Assembly: GCA_041747755.1 (NCBI GenBank)
Contig: JBGTEN010000277.1
Coordinates: forward strand, 1 to 50,912
Length of the DNA stretch: 50,912 nt
Direction of reading: 5' to 3'
Origin: Aurantibrevibacter sp041747755
Lineage (GTDB): Bacteria; Bacteroidota; Bacteroidia; Flavobacteriales; Flavobacteriaceae
The position numbers and the translations under genes were made by a program. The notes beneath the pieces are model-generated. The model did not search any database and was not told the origin of the DNA. It saw nothing but the letters and a program-made list of their open reading frames with translations. How positions within the stretch are numbered: position 1 is the first letter of the stretch; every line of letters begins with the position of its first letter. Positions 8,530-17,600 of this stretch are shown here, in pieces.

Positions 8530-9426
8530 ATGAAATTTGGAAAAGTAGATCATCCCGAGAATATTGATTTTACCCTTCCCAAGGATCATCCCGATACGGA
8601 GGTGGTTTTGGCTAACACAAAATCTGATGAACCCTTGTCTGTATACGTTGGTTGTGCGAAATGGAATAAACAGGACTTAAAGAATTTTTACCCCAGAGGC
8701 ACTAAGGACGAGCTGCAATATTATGCCACACAGTTCAATTCTATTGAGCTCAACGCCACCTTCTACAGAATTTTTCCTGGAACACAGTTTGATGGATGGT
8801 ATGAAAAGACCCCTGAAAACTTTAAGTTCTTCCCTAAAATTACTCAAGATGTGAGTCACTTAAGAAGACTAGGCGATGCAGCCTATCCTTATTTAGACCG
8901 CTATCTGGAGGCTGTGGTACACTTAAAAGAAAAATTAGGTACGATTTTCTTGCAAATGCACGATAATTTTGGTCCTAAAAACTGGGATAGGGTAGAACAG
9001 TTTGTAAAGTATTGGCCTAAAAGCCTTCCATTAGCAATGGAATTTAGACATACCGATTGGTTTAATGAAGAAGGGGTGGCTCAGGAGTTGTATTATTTAC
9101 TTCAAGAAAACAATATTAGCAATGTGTTGGTAGACACGGCAGGAAGAAGGGATATTATGCATATGAGGCTAACCAATATCGAGGCATTTATACGTTATGT
9201 TGGAGCGAATCACCCAACTGATTATGGACGCTTAGAAGATTGGGTAGAGCGATTGGCAGAATGGAAAGCTAAGGGTTTAAGAAATATTTACTTTTTTGTA
9301 CATCAGAACATGGAGTTGTCATCCCCGCTATTATCAGCACATTTTATTACCAAGTTAAACAAAAAATTAGGCTGTAACTTGCATATTCCCAAAACGCTTG
9401 ACGATTCTTCTAATGAGTTATTTTAA
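8530..9426 (+). CDS. DUF72 (YecE-like) TIM-barrel protein
   Basis: The protein has 298 residues. DUF72 signatures are visible: VYVGCAKWNKQDLKNFYPRG near the N-terminus, FNSIELNATFYRI, PENFKFFPKITQDVSH, LGTIFLQMHDNFGPKNW, LPLAMEFRHTDWF and NIYFFVHQNMELSSPLL. The fold is thought to be a TIM barrel, and the function of the family is unsettled. No signal peptide is present. The ATG at 8530 is preceded by 195 non-coding bases in which I find no convincing promoter pair. The first 30 residues before the domain are a short polar extension. It stands alone on the plus strand, with the thioesterase gene starting 113 bases later. Confidence 0.87.
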   Translation: MKFGKVDHPENIDFTLPKDHPDTEVVLANTKSDEPLSVYVGCAKWNKQDLKNFYPRGTKDELQYYATQFNSIELNATFYRIFPGTQFDGWYEKTPENFKFFPKITQDVSHLRRLGDAAYPYLDRYLEAVVHLKEKLGTIFLQMHDNFGPKNWDRVEQFVKYWPKSLPLAMEFRHTDWFNEEGVAQELYYLLQENNISNVLVDTAGRRDIMHMRLTNIEAFIRYVGANHPTDYGRLEDWVERLAEWKAKGLRNIYFFVHQNMELSSPLLSAHFITKLNKKLGCNLHIPKTLDDSSNELF

Positions 9427-9539
9427 TTGCTCTACTTGTAGTAATTTTACCGCATAAAAGATAATAGATACATGTAATCATTGAATTACACTTGTATTGA
9501 GCCGTGAGTAATCGGGCTCGAAATAATAAAAATGGACCT

Positions 9540-9935
9540 ATGAAATTTCATACCAGAAAATGGGTAAAACCCGAGGATTTAAATGCGAATGAAACTTTGT
9601 TTGGCGGTAAAGTGTTGTCGTGGATAGACGAGGAGGCAGTACTTTACACCATCATACAGCTAGAAAGCAAAAGAATTGTCACCAAATACATGTCGGAAAT
9701 TAATTTTATGAGCACCGCGGTAAAAGGAGATATTATAGAGATTGGTATAGCTGTTGTCAAATTCGGGAAAACATCGCTAACCTTGAACTGTGAAGTTCGA
9801 AATAAAATGAATAGAGAAACCATTGTTACCGTAGACAATATCATTATGGTTAATCTTGATGAAAATGGAAAACCAAAACCACACGGAAAAACAAAAATTG
9901 AATATGTAAGAGATCGTCTGGCTGATACTGCCTAG
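9540..9935 (+). CDS. Hotdog-fold acyl-CoA thioesterase (YciA/BACH-like)
   Basis: This family hydrolyses acyl-CoA to free acid and CoA in the cytoplasm. The start chosen is the ATG at 9540 (MKFHTRKWVKPEDLN, 131 residues); a GTG at 9504 would add 12 residues rich in Arg and Asn with no family counterpart. The hotdog signature is ETLFGGKVLSWIDEEAVLYT, containing the conserved catalytic acidic residue on the long helix, followed by INFMSTAVKGDIIEIGIAVV and FGKTSLTLNCEVRN. Chain-length preference cannot be inferred. The gene ends in a 4-base tail-to-tail overlap with the M19 dipeptidase gene. Confidence 0.85.
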   Translation: MKFHTRKWVKPEDLNANETLFGGKVLSWIDEEAVLYTIIQLESKRIVTKYMSEINFMSTAVKGDIIEIGIAVVKFGKTSLTLNCEVRNKMNRETIVTVDNIIMVNLDENGKPKPHGKTKIEYVRDRLADTA

Positions 9936-11221
9936 CCTTCTCCTAATTTTACGGCAACCGCCTGTACTTCGTCCAGCACCCTGAGAAGATTCCCTCCCCA
10001 TATTTTTTCAATATCTTCTTCAGAATATCCTCTTTTTACCAATTCTATAGTGACATTAAAGGTCTCTGATGCATCGGACCAGCCTTCAATACCCCCGCCT
10101 CCATCAAAATCGGAGCTAATACCTACATGATTAATGCCAATTAATTTTACCATATAATCTATGTGGTCTACAAAATCGGCTACATCAGTATCGCTCGGCG
10201 CATCTTTTTTGTTGGCAACTAATTCTTTGGAAATTGCTAGTACCCTAGGATAGTTCTCCATCAAAGCTACTTTTTGATCATCAGTTAAGAAAGGAAATTG
10301 TGATCTTTGAAACCACTCGATCCCTAAAGAATCCGCCACTTTTTGATTAATATCTTTCATGTATGCTGCACGCGCTTCACTTTTGGCGGTATTGACATAA
10401 GAACTAAAAGCTACCGCCTGTACAACCCCACCATTTTCTTTCATCAATAATAATTGTTCATCATCAAGATTCCTGCTATGATTGCATAACGCTCTGGCAG
10501 AAGAATGAGAGGCAATGATGGGAGCTTTGGAAAGGGCAATCATTTGCTTCATTGATTCTTTTGAAGGATGAGACACATCTATCATGATTCCCAATCTATT
10601 CATCTCAATAACAGCTTTTTTACCTAACTCACTTAAACCATTATGTAGCCAAATGCCATCTGCTTCTCCGGTATTGGAATCACAAAATTGACTATGCCCA
10701 TTATGAGATAAAGAGATGTATCTGGCCCCAAGGTTATAGTAGTTTTCAATTTCAGAGATATCTTCTCCAAGAGGATAGGCATTTTCTACCCCTATCATGG
10801 CCACTTTTTTACCGGATTGGTGTATTCTTCTAACATCATCTGATGTTAGCGCAAGTTCTATTTCATCCGGTGCCAATTCATTGCATAATCTATGAATGGC
10901 ATCAAATTTAGCCAGTGCATTTTCTTTTGCCTTTGCATATCCTTCCGGGTTAAGAGCATCTTGTCCGGTGTAGACTATTAACCAAGCTACATCTAATCCA
11001 CCTTCTGCCATTTTAGGTAAATCAACTTGCGTATTCAGGTTTTGAGTGTAGTTAATACTATCGGTAAAGTTTGCCACATTAATGTCTACATGGGTGTCAA
11101 GTGTAATAACCTTAGCGTGAATTTTTTGGGCGCGGTCTTCAATACTCTCGGGTATAGCTTCGGTTTTTTTATTACAAGCAATCAGCGTCAGGATGCAAAA
11201 AAATCCGATAAAGTGTTTCAT
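9932..11221 (-). CDS. Membrane dipeptidase, peptidase family M19, lipoprotein
   Basis: The protein has 429 residues and begins with a lipoprotein signal (MKHFIGFFCILTLIAC, lipidated Cys16), so it is exported and probably outer-membrane attached. M19 enzymes are binuclear zinc dipeptidases that cleave dipeptides, including D-amino-acid dipeptides. Metal-site motifs are present: DTHVDIN (first HxD-like pair), IGVENAY with the bridging glutamate, VSHPSK, and SHSSARALCNHSRNLDD. ISSDFDGGGGIEGW near the C-terminus is also typical. A possible physiological role is trimming peptides from the cell wall or from the medium. It stands alone between two plus-strand genes. The family is certain; the natural substrate is not. 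Confidence 0.92.
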   Translation of the reverse strand: MKHFIGFFCILTLIACNKKTEAIPESIEDRAQKIHAKVITLDTHVDINVANFTDSINYTQNLNTQVDLPKMAEGGLDVAWLIVYTGQDALNPEGYAKAKENALAKFDAIHRLCNELAPDEIELALTSDDVRRIHQSGKKVAMIGVENAYPLGEDISEIENYYNLGARYISLSHNGHSQFCDSNTGEADGIWLHNGLSELGKKAVIEMNRLGIMIDVSHPSKESMKQMIALSKAPIIASHSSARALCNHSRNLDDEQLLLMKENGGVVQAVAFSSYVNTAKSEARAAYMKDINQKVADSLGIEWFQRSQFPFLTDDQKVALMENYPRVLAISKELVANKKDAPSDTDVADFVDHIDYMVKLIGINHVGISSDFDGGGGIEGWSDASETFNVTIELVKRGYSEEDIEKIWGGNLLRVLDEVQAVAVKLGEG

Positions 11222-11375
11222 AGCGGTGATTCTTTATATTATTTGATTCTTTTTTCTTACAATTTAAATAAGGTCATTCTTCAATCTTTTTTTGCTATTT
11301 TTTTTAGATTCCGATTCATACCTACAAATAAAGCAATTTGACAACAATAAAGGAAGACTAGGTAACATTTAATTG

Positions 11376-11409
11376 TTGAATGCAGGCTTAATCAGCACTT
11401 TTAGACTTG
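11376..11409 (+). promoter_or_regulatory. Weak candidate promoter for the exopolysaccharide operon
   Basis: TTG at 11376-11378 is followed after 23 bases by TAGACTTG (11402-11409), one mismatch from TAnnTTTG. It lies about 80 bases upstream of the kinase start. The spacing is at the upper end of the usual range and one position is off consensus, so this is only a candidate. Confidence 0.28.
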
Positions 11410-11491
11410 TATAAATTATAGTGGTAACCAATGATTTAGGTTCTATTTTTTATAAAAAAAGTAGAAATAAATCAGCTAAAATTAGTTTCTC

Positions 11492-13291
11492 TTGAAATCA
11501 CAAAATCTATTATCGCTAGTATCGAGACTTGAAAATGAACTTGGCGGTTTCTCTTTTGAAGAACTAACAGCCGAGGAAGCGTCTAATTTAAAGAGCGCAT
11601 TCACCTCTTTTAAAGAAAGCTTAGAAAGGAAAGTAAACAGGCAAGCGGTTTCTACTCTGAGTCTTGGGAATGAAGAGCAGATTAATGAAGGTAGTTTTCC
11701 CACAAAGAAGAAACAATTAAAGAACAGATCGAATTCAAAGGAAGGGGCTTTAATAGCCACGGTAAGTCATGAATTAAGAACACCCCTAAATGGAATATTA
11801 GGATTTAGTGGTCTTTTAAAAGAGAGCAATTTAAATACAGAACAGCTAGAGTATGTTGATGCAATTCAATCGGCATCCAGAAATCTCTTGGATATTATTA
11901 ACGAGCTGATGGAATTTTCCAAATTGTCCTTAGGCATGGAGAAATTTGAACAGGTAGATTTTAATGTGCGTGGTATTATTAAAGACGTCCTGTATTTATG
12001 CAATACCCTTATTTTAAATAAAAAAGTTAGCATTAGAGTAAATTTAGATGCCAAAATTCCAGATGTTTTGATAGGAGATCCTTCCAAATTATCGCAAATT
12101 CTATTGAATCTTATAGGGAATTCCATAAAATTTGTTGAGACGGGGGAAATTGTACTAAGTGTAAAACTAATACGAAAATCGAACGGGATATGGTTAGAAT
12201 TTATAGTTACTGATACAGGCATTGGAATTGCAGAAGAGAATTTGAAACATATTTTTGAATCCTTTAGGCAAGCGGAACCAAATACCCACTTAAAATATGG
12301 TGGTTCTGGTCTAGGCTTAAGTATTGTAAAGCAGTTAATTGAAAAATTAGAGGGAGACATTACGGTGTCTAGTAAAGTAGGTGTAGGCACTTCGTTTAAG
12401 TTTATACTACCTTATAAAGTGGGGAACGCGCTAAATCTGCAGAGAGGAACCAATAACAATAAATATGAATATACCGATAAAGAACTAGTTAAGAATTTAC
12501 GTGTACTTGTTTTTGAGGACAATCTTCTTAATCAACGGTTAATAGAGCAGCGCCTTAAATCTTGGGGTTGTGTAAGGCACATAACAGATAATCCGTTATA
12601 TGGACTAACCATTCTTGATAATCACCAAATTGATATTATTTTGATGGACTTGCGGATGCCGGGAATGAGTGGATATGAAGTTACGCAGCGAATTAGAAAT
12701 AGCAAGAGTGACCACATAAAACAAATACCAATTATTGCACTAACTGCAGATTTTACTGTGCAGGACAAGGAGCAAGGGGATTTGATTGGAATTAACGATT
12801 ACATTTTAAAACCTTATACTCCGGATGAGCTCCTATCAAAACTAGTTAAAAATAAGAGGGGAGAACAAATCACCTTCAACGGCAGCTCAAAAGTTCAGAA
12901 TTCTTCAATTACCTCAAATTCACAGAATGGCATAGTTAATATGAAAGCCATACTGGCAGAATGCATGGGAGAAATTGGCCTTTTGGAAGAATTAGTGCAA
13001 TTATTTAAACAAAATGCCTATGAGTTTATAGGGAAGACCAAAATTCATTTAAAAGACAATGATTTTAATGGAATCGAGTTTGCAGCACATAAAATTAAAT
13101 CGGGCATAGCAATGATTCAAGCCCACACGTTGCACTCAATTATGGTTCAAATTCATAAGTGCGCAAGAGATGAAAGGGATATTACTAAGCTAAAATCACT
13201 TTACGCTGATTTTATATTAGAATACCCTAAAGTGGAAAATGCCATACTGGCAGAAGTTGAAAAACTAAAAAATGAAAGTAACGGAGCATAG
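11492..13291 (+). CDS. Cytoplasmic hybrid histidine kinase (HisKA-HATPase-REC-HPt)
   Basis: The protein has 599 residues with no membrane helix or recognisable sensor domain; residues 1-85 are a short helical N-terminus. Order: HisKA with the phospho-histidine H93 (VSHELRTPLNGI), HATPase_c with N-box LNLIGNSIKF (about 206-214), G1 DTGIGIA (241-247) and G2 GGSGLGLS (270-277), a receiver domain with D386 (ILMDLRMPGMSG) and K440, and a C-terminal HPt domain with H533 (AAHKIKSG). A complete phosphorelay is thus on one chain. The start is TTG at 11492: an in-frame TAG at 11483 excludes upstream starts and the next ATG is beyond the catalytic His. It overlaps the response regulator gene by 20 bases. 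I infer control of the downstream polysaccharide genes. Confidence 0.92.
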   Translation: MKSQNLLSLVSRLENELGGFSFEELTAEEASNLKSAFTSFKESLERKVNRQAVSTLSLGNEEQINEGSFPTKKKQLKNRSNSKEGALIATVSHELRTPLNGILGFSGLLKESNLNTEQLEYVDAIQSASRNLLDIINELMEFSKLSLGMEKFEQVDFNVRGIIKDVLYLCNTLILNKKVSIRVNLDAKIPDVLIGDPSKLSQILLNLIGNSIKFVETGEIVLSVKLIRKSNGIWLEFIVTDTGIGIAEENLKHIFESFRQAEPNTHLKYGGSGLGLSIVKQLIEKLEGDITVSSKVGVGTSFKFILPYKVGNALNLQRGTNNNKYEYTDKELVKNLRVLVFEDNLLNQRLIEQRLKSWGCVRHITDNPLYGLTILDNHQIDIILMDLRMPGMSGYEVTQRIRNSKSDHIKQIPIIALTADFTVQDKEQGDLIGINDYILKPYTPDELLSKLVKNKRGEQITFNGSSKVQNSSITSNSQNGIVNMKAILAECMGEIGLLEELVQLFKQNAYEFIGKTKIHLKDNDFNGIEFAAHKIKSGIAMIQAHTLHSIMVQIHKCARDERDITKLKSLYADFILEYPKVENAILAEVEKLKNESNGA

Positions 13292-13652
13292 AAGGAGGAT
13301 TTTGTTTGCAGAAGATGACGACCTATTAGCCTCCTTACTAAACTTTCGTATGGAACGCAGCGGTTATAATGTTATCCATGCTAAGAATGGAAAAATTGTC
13401 AAGGAATACTTAAGTAAAAGTATGCCTGATGTTATTGTAAGCGACATCATGATGCCTTATTTCTCAGGAATAGAACTCATAGATTATGTAAGAAATGTAT
13501 TAAAATCTTCAATTCCAATAATTATGATTTCCTCAGCAGGTAATGAAGAGAATGTATTAAATGCATTCAAACTAGGTGCAAATGATTTTATTTCTAAACC
13601 AGTTAGTCCATCAGAATTGTTGGTTCGGATTGGCAAGGCTTTAAATAATTAG
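13272..13652 (+). CDS. Single-domain response regulator (receiver only)
   Basis: The protein has 126 residues and is a bare receiver domain: acidic triad EDD near residues 14-17, phospho-acceptor D58 in VIVSDIMMPYFSG, the switch Ser/Thr in IIMISSAG and the conserved lysine in DFISKPVSPSEL. No DNA-binding or enzymatic output follows, so output must be by protein contact, like CheY, or it acts as a phosphate relay from the HPt of the kinase encoded just upstream. The start codon lies inside the kinase gene (20-base overlap), and the HEAT-like gene begins 5 bases after the stop. The most economical inference is that this receiver binds a protein of the same operon. Confidence 0.93.
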   Translation: MKVTEHRRRILFAEDDDLLASLLNFRMERSGYNVIHAKNGKIVKEYLSKSMPDVIVSDIMMPYFSGIELIDYVRNVLKSSIPIIMISSAGNEENVLNAFKLGANDFISKPVSPSELLVRIGKALNN

Positions 13653-13657
13653 CTAAT

Positions 13658-16177
13658 TTGGAAGGTAAGATCCTAACATATAACGTTCATTCTCTTTTGA
13701 ATGCTCCAAAAATCCATACGGATTTGTTATGGGATCTGACACTGCTATTTCTTGTTTTGAGTGCTATTTATTTTTCTTTCATATTTTTTTTTAGAAATAA
13801 ACTGGCATCCAGATCATCTAAAGTTTTGGACAGGAAAAAACACCTTAGTCCAATGATAAGTGAATTTCTTTTTTTTGAGGAGAATGCAACAAAAATTGAG
13901 CAGTGCGATTATATTAATCTTAAAATAGAAATCCGAGAACTTATAAAGGATGAATTTAACCGCAAAGTACTTTCAGGTATTTTATTGGATTTACAAAAGG
14001 ATGTTTCCGGAATTACTAAAAAAAGAGTCTTTAAACTTTATCAGGAATTGGGTTTGCAGGAAGATGCTTATGCCAAATTAAAGAGCTGGCGCTGGGAAGT
14101 TGTTTCACAGGGAATTTTGGAGCTTACGCAAATGCAGGTTACAGAGGCTTATGGTTTCATCACCAAGTTTATAAATGACAAGCGTGGAGTTATTCGTAAA
14201 CAGGCTGAAATCGCCACGGTAACCTTAAAGCATGAAGGCATCAATTATTTTTTAGATAGCACAACCTGCAAAATTTCGGAATGGCAACAATTAAAGTTGT
14301 TGGATGTAATTCGGAATTTGGAAGGCTTTCAGCCGCCAAAATTCAAAGCCTGGCTTACCTCCGGTAACAGCTATGTAGTTTTATTTGCATTGCGATTAAT
14401 TAAGTATTACAATCAAAACGACGCCTATTCCTCTATCATCGAATTGGTAAAACACAGCAATAATCAAATTAAGGCTGAGGCTATAGGGTGCATTCGGGAA
14501 TTTAATATTTTGGAGGCTCGGGATACTTTAAAATTGGTCTTTTATAAATGCACTACAGACAGTAAGCTTTTAATTCTGGATACCCTTGCGATATTTGGTC
14601 AAAGAGAGGATATTTCATTTTTACAAATGATTGAAAATAAAGAAACTAATTTCTCTGTAAAAAGTAAAGCTTTAAGTGCTATTAACGCTATACATCCGGA
14701 AAGTATAATGCCCACGGAAGGAATACAGCATATTTCAACTAATCAAATCCCGGATATTATTCTTACTATGCCAGAAGAGACTATCGGGCAAAATATTTCA
14801 GCAGAAAAACAATCTTTAGTAGTTGAAGCACCTGAAGAAACCAACGAACCCTCAGAAATGCTTTTAAATTATGATTTGGAAGCCTCTCAAGTAAGAGAAG
14901 GTTGCATAGATTCAGGCAAAGAGGAAATTTTAGAGTTTAATTTTCTTCCCTTTGTTATTGAAAATGAGACTGAGTTTCAAGGTGTGCTGAATTCAGAGGT
15001 TATTTTTGAAGAGATTCAGGGTGCAGAGATTCTAAATGAGTTGGAAGAAGTATCTGATATAACGAAGGTAGACGGATACAAATTATTAGATTTTGACTTT
15101 ATACCTTTTGTTTATGAAGATGAAAAACAAATAGAAAAGGACCAATTGCAGATCAAAGAAGAAGAAATAAGAAGTATTCTCGTCAATTATGAACAAGTTG
15201 ATCTTACCATTGCCGTGCCGGATGAAATTAATTCGAGTATTAATGAAGACATCAATACAGTTCTAAAAAGTGAAGAAAAAGATGAAGTTCACATATCAAG
15301 TACCTTAGAAGAACAGGAAGACAAAGGATTTCAAATACCTCCACCTTGTTTTGTTCATGACCTCTCTGTTACCGCTTCCATGGAAGACTTTTTGGATAAA
15401 CCGTTGAGCAACGTTGAGCTTTTGGAGGCTATTGAAGAATTTGGCGATAAAAGAGAAATTCCTTTGTTGGAGGAAATGAGGGACGACGAAGAAATGGAAG
15501 ATTTCCGAACCCAAATTTTAGGGCTTATAGAGCGGTTTTCAGACAAAAATAGTCCATTGAAAAAGGATCCAATTACAACTGAGAATACGGCAGAGCTTTA
15601 TAGTGTTTTTGAAGAATTTTTTCAAAAATATGATACGGATTCCAAAGTACTATTGCTGGAGGAGATTGCCTTTGTAGGTGATGAAAAGGAACTATATTTT
15701 TTGTCTAAACTTATTTCCGATTCTGAACTAAGAATAAGGGAGTGTGCCAAAAGAGTCCATCAGGAACTCAAAAAGCGTTTGGAATCAGATAAAAATGATC
15801 AATCCGAAAATAAAGAAGATCAGTTTAATCTAAAGGAGGTCAATGAAAGCGGAAGCACAACAACTTCTTATATAAATGAGGTTGATATAGCAATTGGAAA
15901 TGAAATAGCTTCAGCCTTAAAAGAAAACACCAAGAAATCCAGCGACCTTATACCGCTGGAATTTTGCTTTTTATTAAATCAGTTGGAGATAAAAGAGCCA
16001 AAGAATAAATCAATATTTGAAGTGGATTTTGAATTGGAAACGAATATCTATGAGCCCCGAAAGGAAGAGTCGCATCTAAACACAAAGTGGGAAGTAGGCA
16101 TTTCTAAAAATGAGGATTACTCTCCTGATTCTCTTTCATCTAATTGTGCTAAAAGCAAAAATAAAAGGAATGGGTAG
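13658..16177 (+). CDS. Membrane-anchored HEAT-like repeat protein with long acidic region
   Basis: The protein has 839 residues. One membrane helix (about 26-46, LWDLTLLFLVLSAIYFSFIF) is followed by helical HEAT-like repeats (about 70-345, e.g. RGVIRKQAEIATVTLKHEG), then an acidic low-complexity region (about 350-560), a second group of HEAT-like repeats (about 575-705) and an acidic C-terminal tail. With the short N-terminus outside, most of the chain would be cytoplasmic. A short motif recurs: EEILEFNFLPFV (422-433), YKLLDFDFIPFV (474-485), and a weaker SDLIPLEFCFLL (762-773). The start is TTG at 13658; an in-frame TAA at 13646 rules out earlier starts and the next Met is past the anchor. 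It overlaps the GT2 gene by 8 bases. Its role is probably scaffolding between the regulator and the synthase; this is inference. Confidence 0.8.
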   Translation: MEGKILTYNVHSLLNAPKIHTDLLWDLTLLFLVLSAIYFSFIFFFRNKLASRSSKVLDRKKHLSPMISEFLFFEENATKIEQCDYINLKIEIRELIKDEFNRKVLSGILLDLQKDVSGITKKRVFKLYQELGLQEDAYAKLKSWRWEVVSQGILELTQMQVTEAYGFITKFINDKRGVIRKQAEIATVTLKHEGINYFLDSTTCKISEWQQLKLLDVIRNLEGFQPPKFKAWLTSGNSYVVLFALRLIKYYNQNDAYSSIIELVKHSNNQIKAEAIGCIREFNILEARDTLKLVFYKCTTDSKLLILDTLAIFGQREDISFLQMIENKETNFSVKSKALSAINAIHPESIMPTEGIQHISTNQIPDIILTMPEETIGQNISAEKQSLVVEAPEETNEPSEMLLNYDLEASQVREGCIDSGKEEILEFNFLPFVIENETEFQGVLNSEVIFEEIQGAEILNELEEVSDITKVDGYKLLDFDFIPFVYEDEKQIEKDQLQIKEEEIRSILVNYEQVDLTIAVPDEINSSINEDINTVLKSEEKDEVHISSTLEEQEDKGFQIPPPCFVHDLSVTASMEDFLDKPLSNVELLEAIEEFGDKREIPLLEEMRDDEEMEDFRTQILGLIERFSDKNSPLKKDPITTENTAELYSVFEEFFQKYDTDSKVLLLEEIAFVGDEKELYFLSKLISDSELRIRECAKRVHQELKKRLESDKNDQSENKEDQFNLKEVNESGSTTTSYINEVDIAIGNEIASALKENTKKSSDLIPLEFCFLLNQLEIKEPKNKSIFEVDFELETNIYEPRKEESHLNTKWEVGISKNEDYSPDSLSSNCAKSKNKRNG

Positions 16178-17600
16178 TGGCATCTTTGATATTATCCTGG
16201 AATACATCAATATCGTGTTTTTGATATTTACCATTGTGCTGTTTTCCATGTTCAGTATTATGGGGTATTTGTCCACAAGGAACTCTATTCATTATAGGAA
16301 TAAAAATAGTTTTGGAGATCTATCTAAAATTATGGCTTCTCCATTAGCACCAAGTATCACAATAATTGCTCCTGCTTACAATGAAGGGCTAACTATTGTA
16401 GAAAATATCCGCTCCTTACTATCCTTGCAATATGTAAATTATGAAGTAATGGTGGTGAATGATGGCAGTAAGGATGATACCTTACAGAAAATGATCACTG
16501 CCTATGATCTGGTTCAAATTAAACGACCGATAGATCCTAACTGGAAGTCCAAACCTATTAGGGGAATTTATAAATCCAGGCATCAATCCTTTTCAAAACT
16601 AACAGTTATTGACAAAGAAAACGGCGGTAAGTCAGATGCTTTAAATACAGGAATCCAACTTTCAGATAACCAATATGTTGGTTGTATTGATGTCGACTGT
16701 CTTTTATTACCCCAAGCCCTTTTACACGTAGTAAAATCCTTTTATCAGAGAGCAGAGAAAAGGGTAATCGCGGTGGGTGGTGTTATAAGGGTAGCTAATT
16801 CATGTGTTATTGAGGGAGGTGTACTGGAAGAGATACGCTTGCCAAAAAGTCTGCTTGCCAAGTTCCAGTTGTTAGAATATACCCGATCATTTATACTGGG
16901 AAGAATGGCCTGGGGGCGCATAGATAGCCTTTTAATTATATCAGGAGCTTTTGGTTTTTTCGACCGGGAAATTGCCCTTGCGGTAGGGGGGTATGATACA
17001 AATACCGTAGGTGAGGATATGGAAATTGTGTTTAAAATGAGGCGCTATATGGCAGAACGAAAGCTCCCATATACCGTTGAGTATATTCCCGATCCATTAT
17101 GTTGGACAGAAGTGCCGGAGGATTTAAAAATTTTAATTAACCAAAGAGACAGATGGTCTAGAGGAAATTTGGAAACTCTGTATAAGCACAAAGATATGTT
17201 CTTTAACCCTAAGTTTGGTAGGTTAGGAATGTTGAGTTATCCCTATTGGTTTTTTTATGAATGGATGGCACCCTTGCTAGAATTTTTGGGATTCTTCTCC
17301 ATTCTGATTTTTTATTATTTGGGCATTTTAAATTGGGATTTCTTTTTAGCAATAACCTGCACGGTATATATGTTTTCCGTAATGTTTTCCTTTTATGCCA
17401 TTTTATGGGATGTTTACTCCTATAATGAATATACGAAGACGAAAGATATTATTACCCTTATGGCCTGCGCTCTCATTGAACCATTTATTTTTCATCCTAT
17501 TGTAGTGTATTCTTCAGTAAGAGGAAATTATAAAAAGTTGTTCAAAGTACAGTCAGGTTGGGGAACAATAACAAGAAAAGGATTTGCAAAAACCGCATGA
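16170..17600 (+). CDS. Processive family 2 glycosyltransferase, membrane polysaccharide synthase
   Basis: The protein has 476 residues from the ATG at 16170, which has a purine-rich AAAAGGA just upstream and overlaps the preceding gene by 8 bases; an earlier ATG at 16110 gives an unlikely extension. Topology is PgaC/NodC/BcsA-like: one N-terminal helix, a cytoplasmic GT-A domain, and C-terminal helices from about 365. Motifs in order: PAYNEG (68-73), VVNDGSKDD (95-103), NGGKSDALNTG (151-161), the metal-binding DVD (174-176), the acceptor-side GED (281-283) and QRDRW (325-329), the QxxRW signature of processive synthases. It probably polymerises a beta-linked glycan and passes it across the inner membrane. 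No PilZ domain is present. The sugar is unknown. Confidence 0.92.
   Translation: MGSGIFDIILEYINIVFLIFTIVLFSMFSIMGYLSTRNSIHYRNKNSFGDLSKIMASPLAPSITIIAPAYNEGLTIVENIRSLLSLQYVNYEVMVVNDGSKDDTLQKMITAYDLVQIKRPIDPNWKSKPIRGIYKSRHQSFSKLTVIDKENGGKSDALNTGIQLSDNQYVGCIDVDCLLLPQALLHVVKSFYQRAEKRVIAVGGVIRVANSCVIEGGVLEEIRLPKSLLAKFQLLEYTRSFILGRMAWGRIDSLLIISGAFGFFDREIALAVGGYDTNTVGEDMEIVFKMRRYMAERKLPYTVEYIPDPLCWTEVPEDLKILINQRDRWSRGNLETLYKHKDMFFNPKFGRLGMLSYPYWFFYEWMAPLLEFLGFFSILIFYYLGILNWDFFLAITCTVYMFSVMFSFYAILWDVYSYNEYTKTKDIITLMACALIEPFIFHPIVVYSSVRGNYKKLFKVQSGWGTITRKGFAKTA

Noticed and set aside
11027..11341. 104-codon plus-strand frame across the start of the M19 dipeptidase gene
   Set aside because: It overlaps the lipoprotein signal on the other strand, and its hydrophobic content is the complement of that region.
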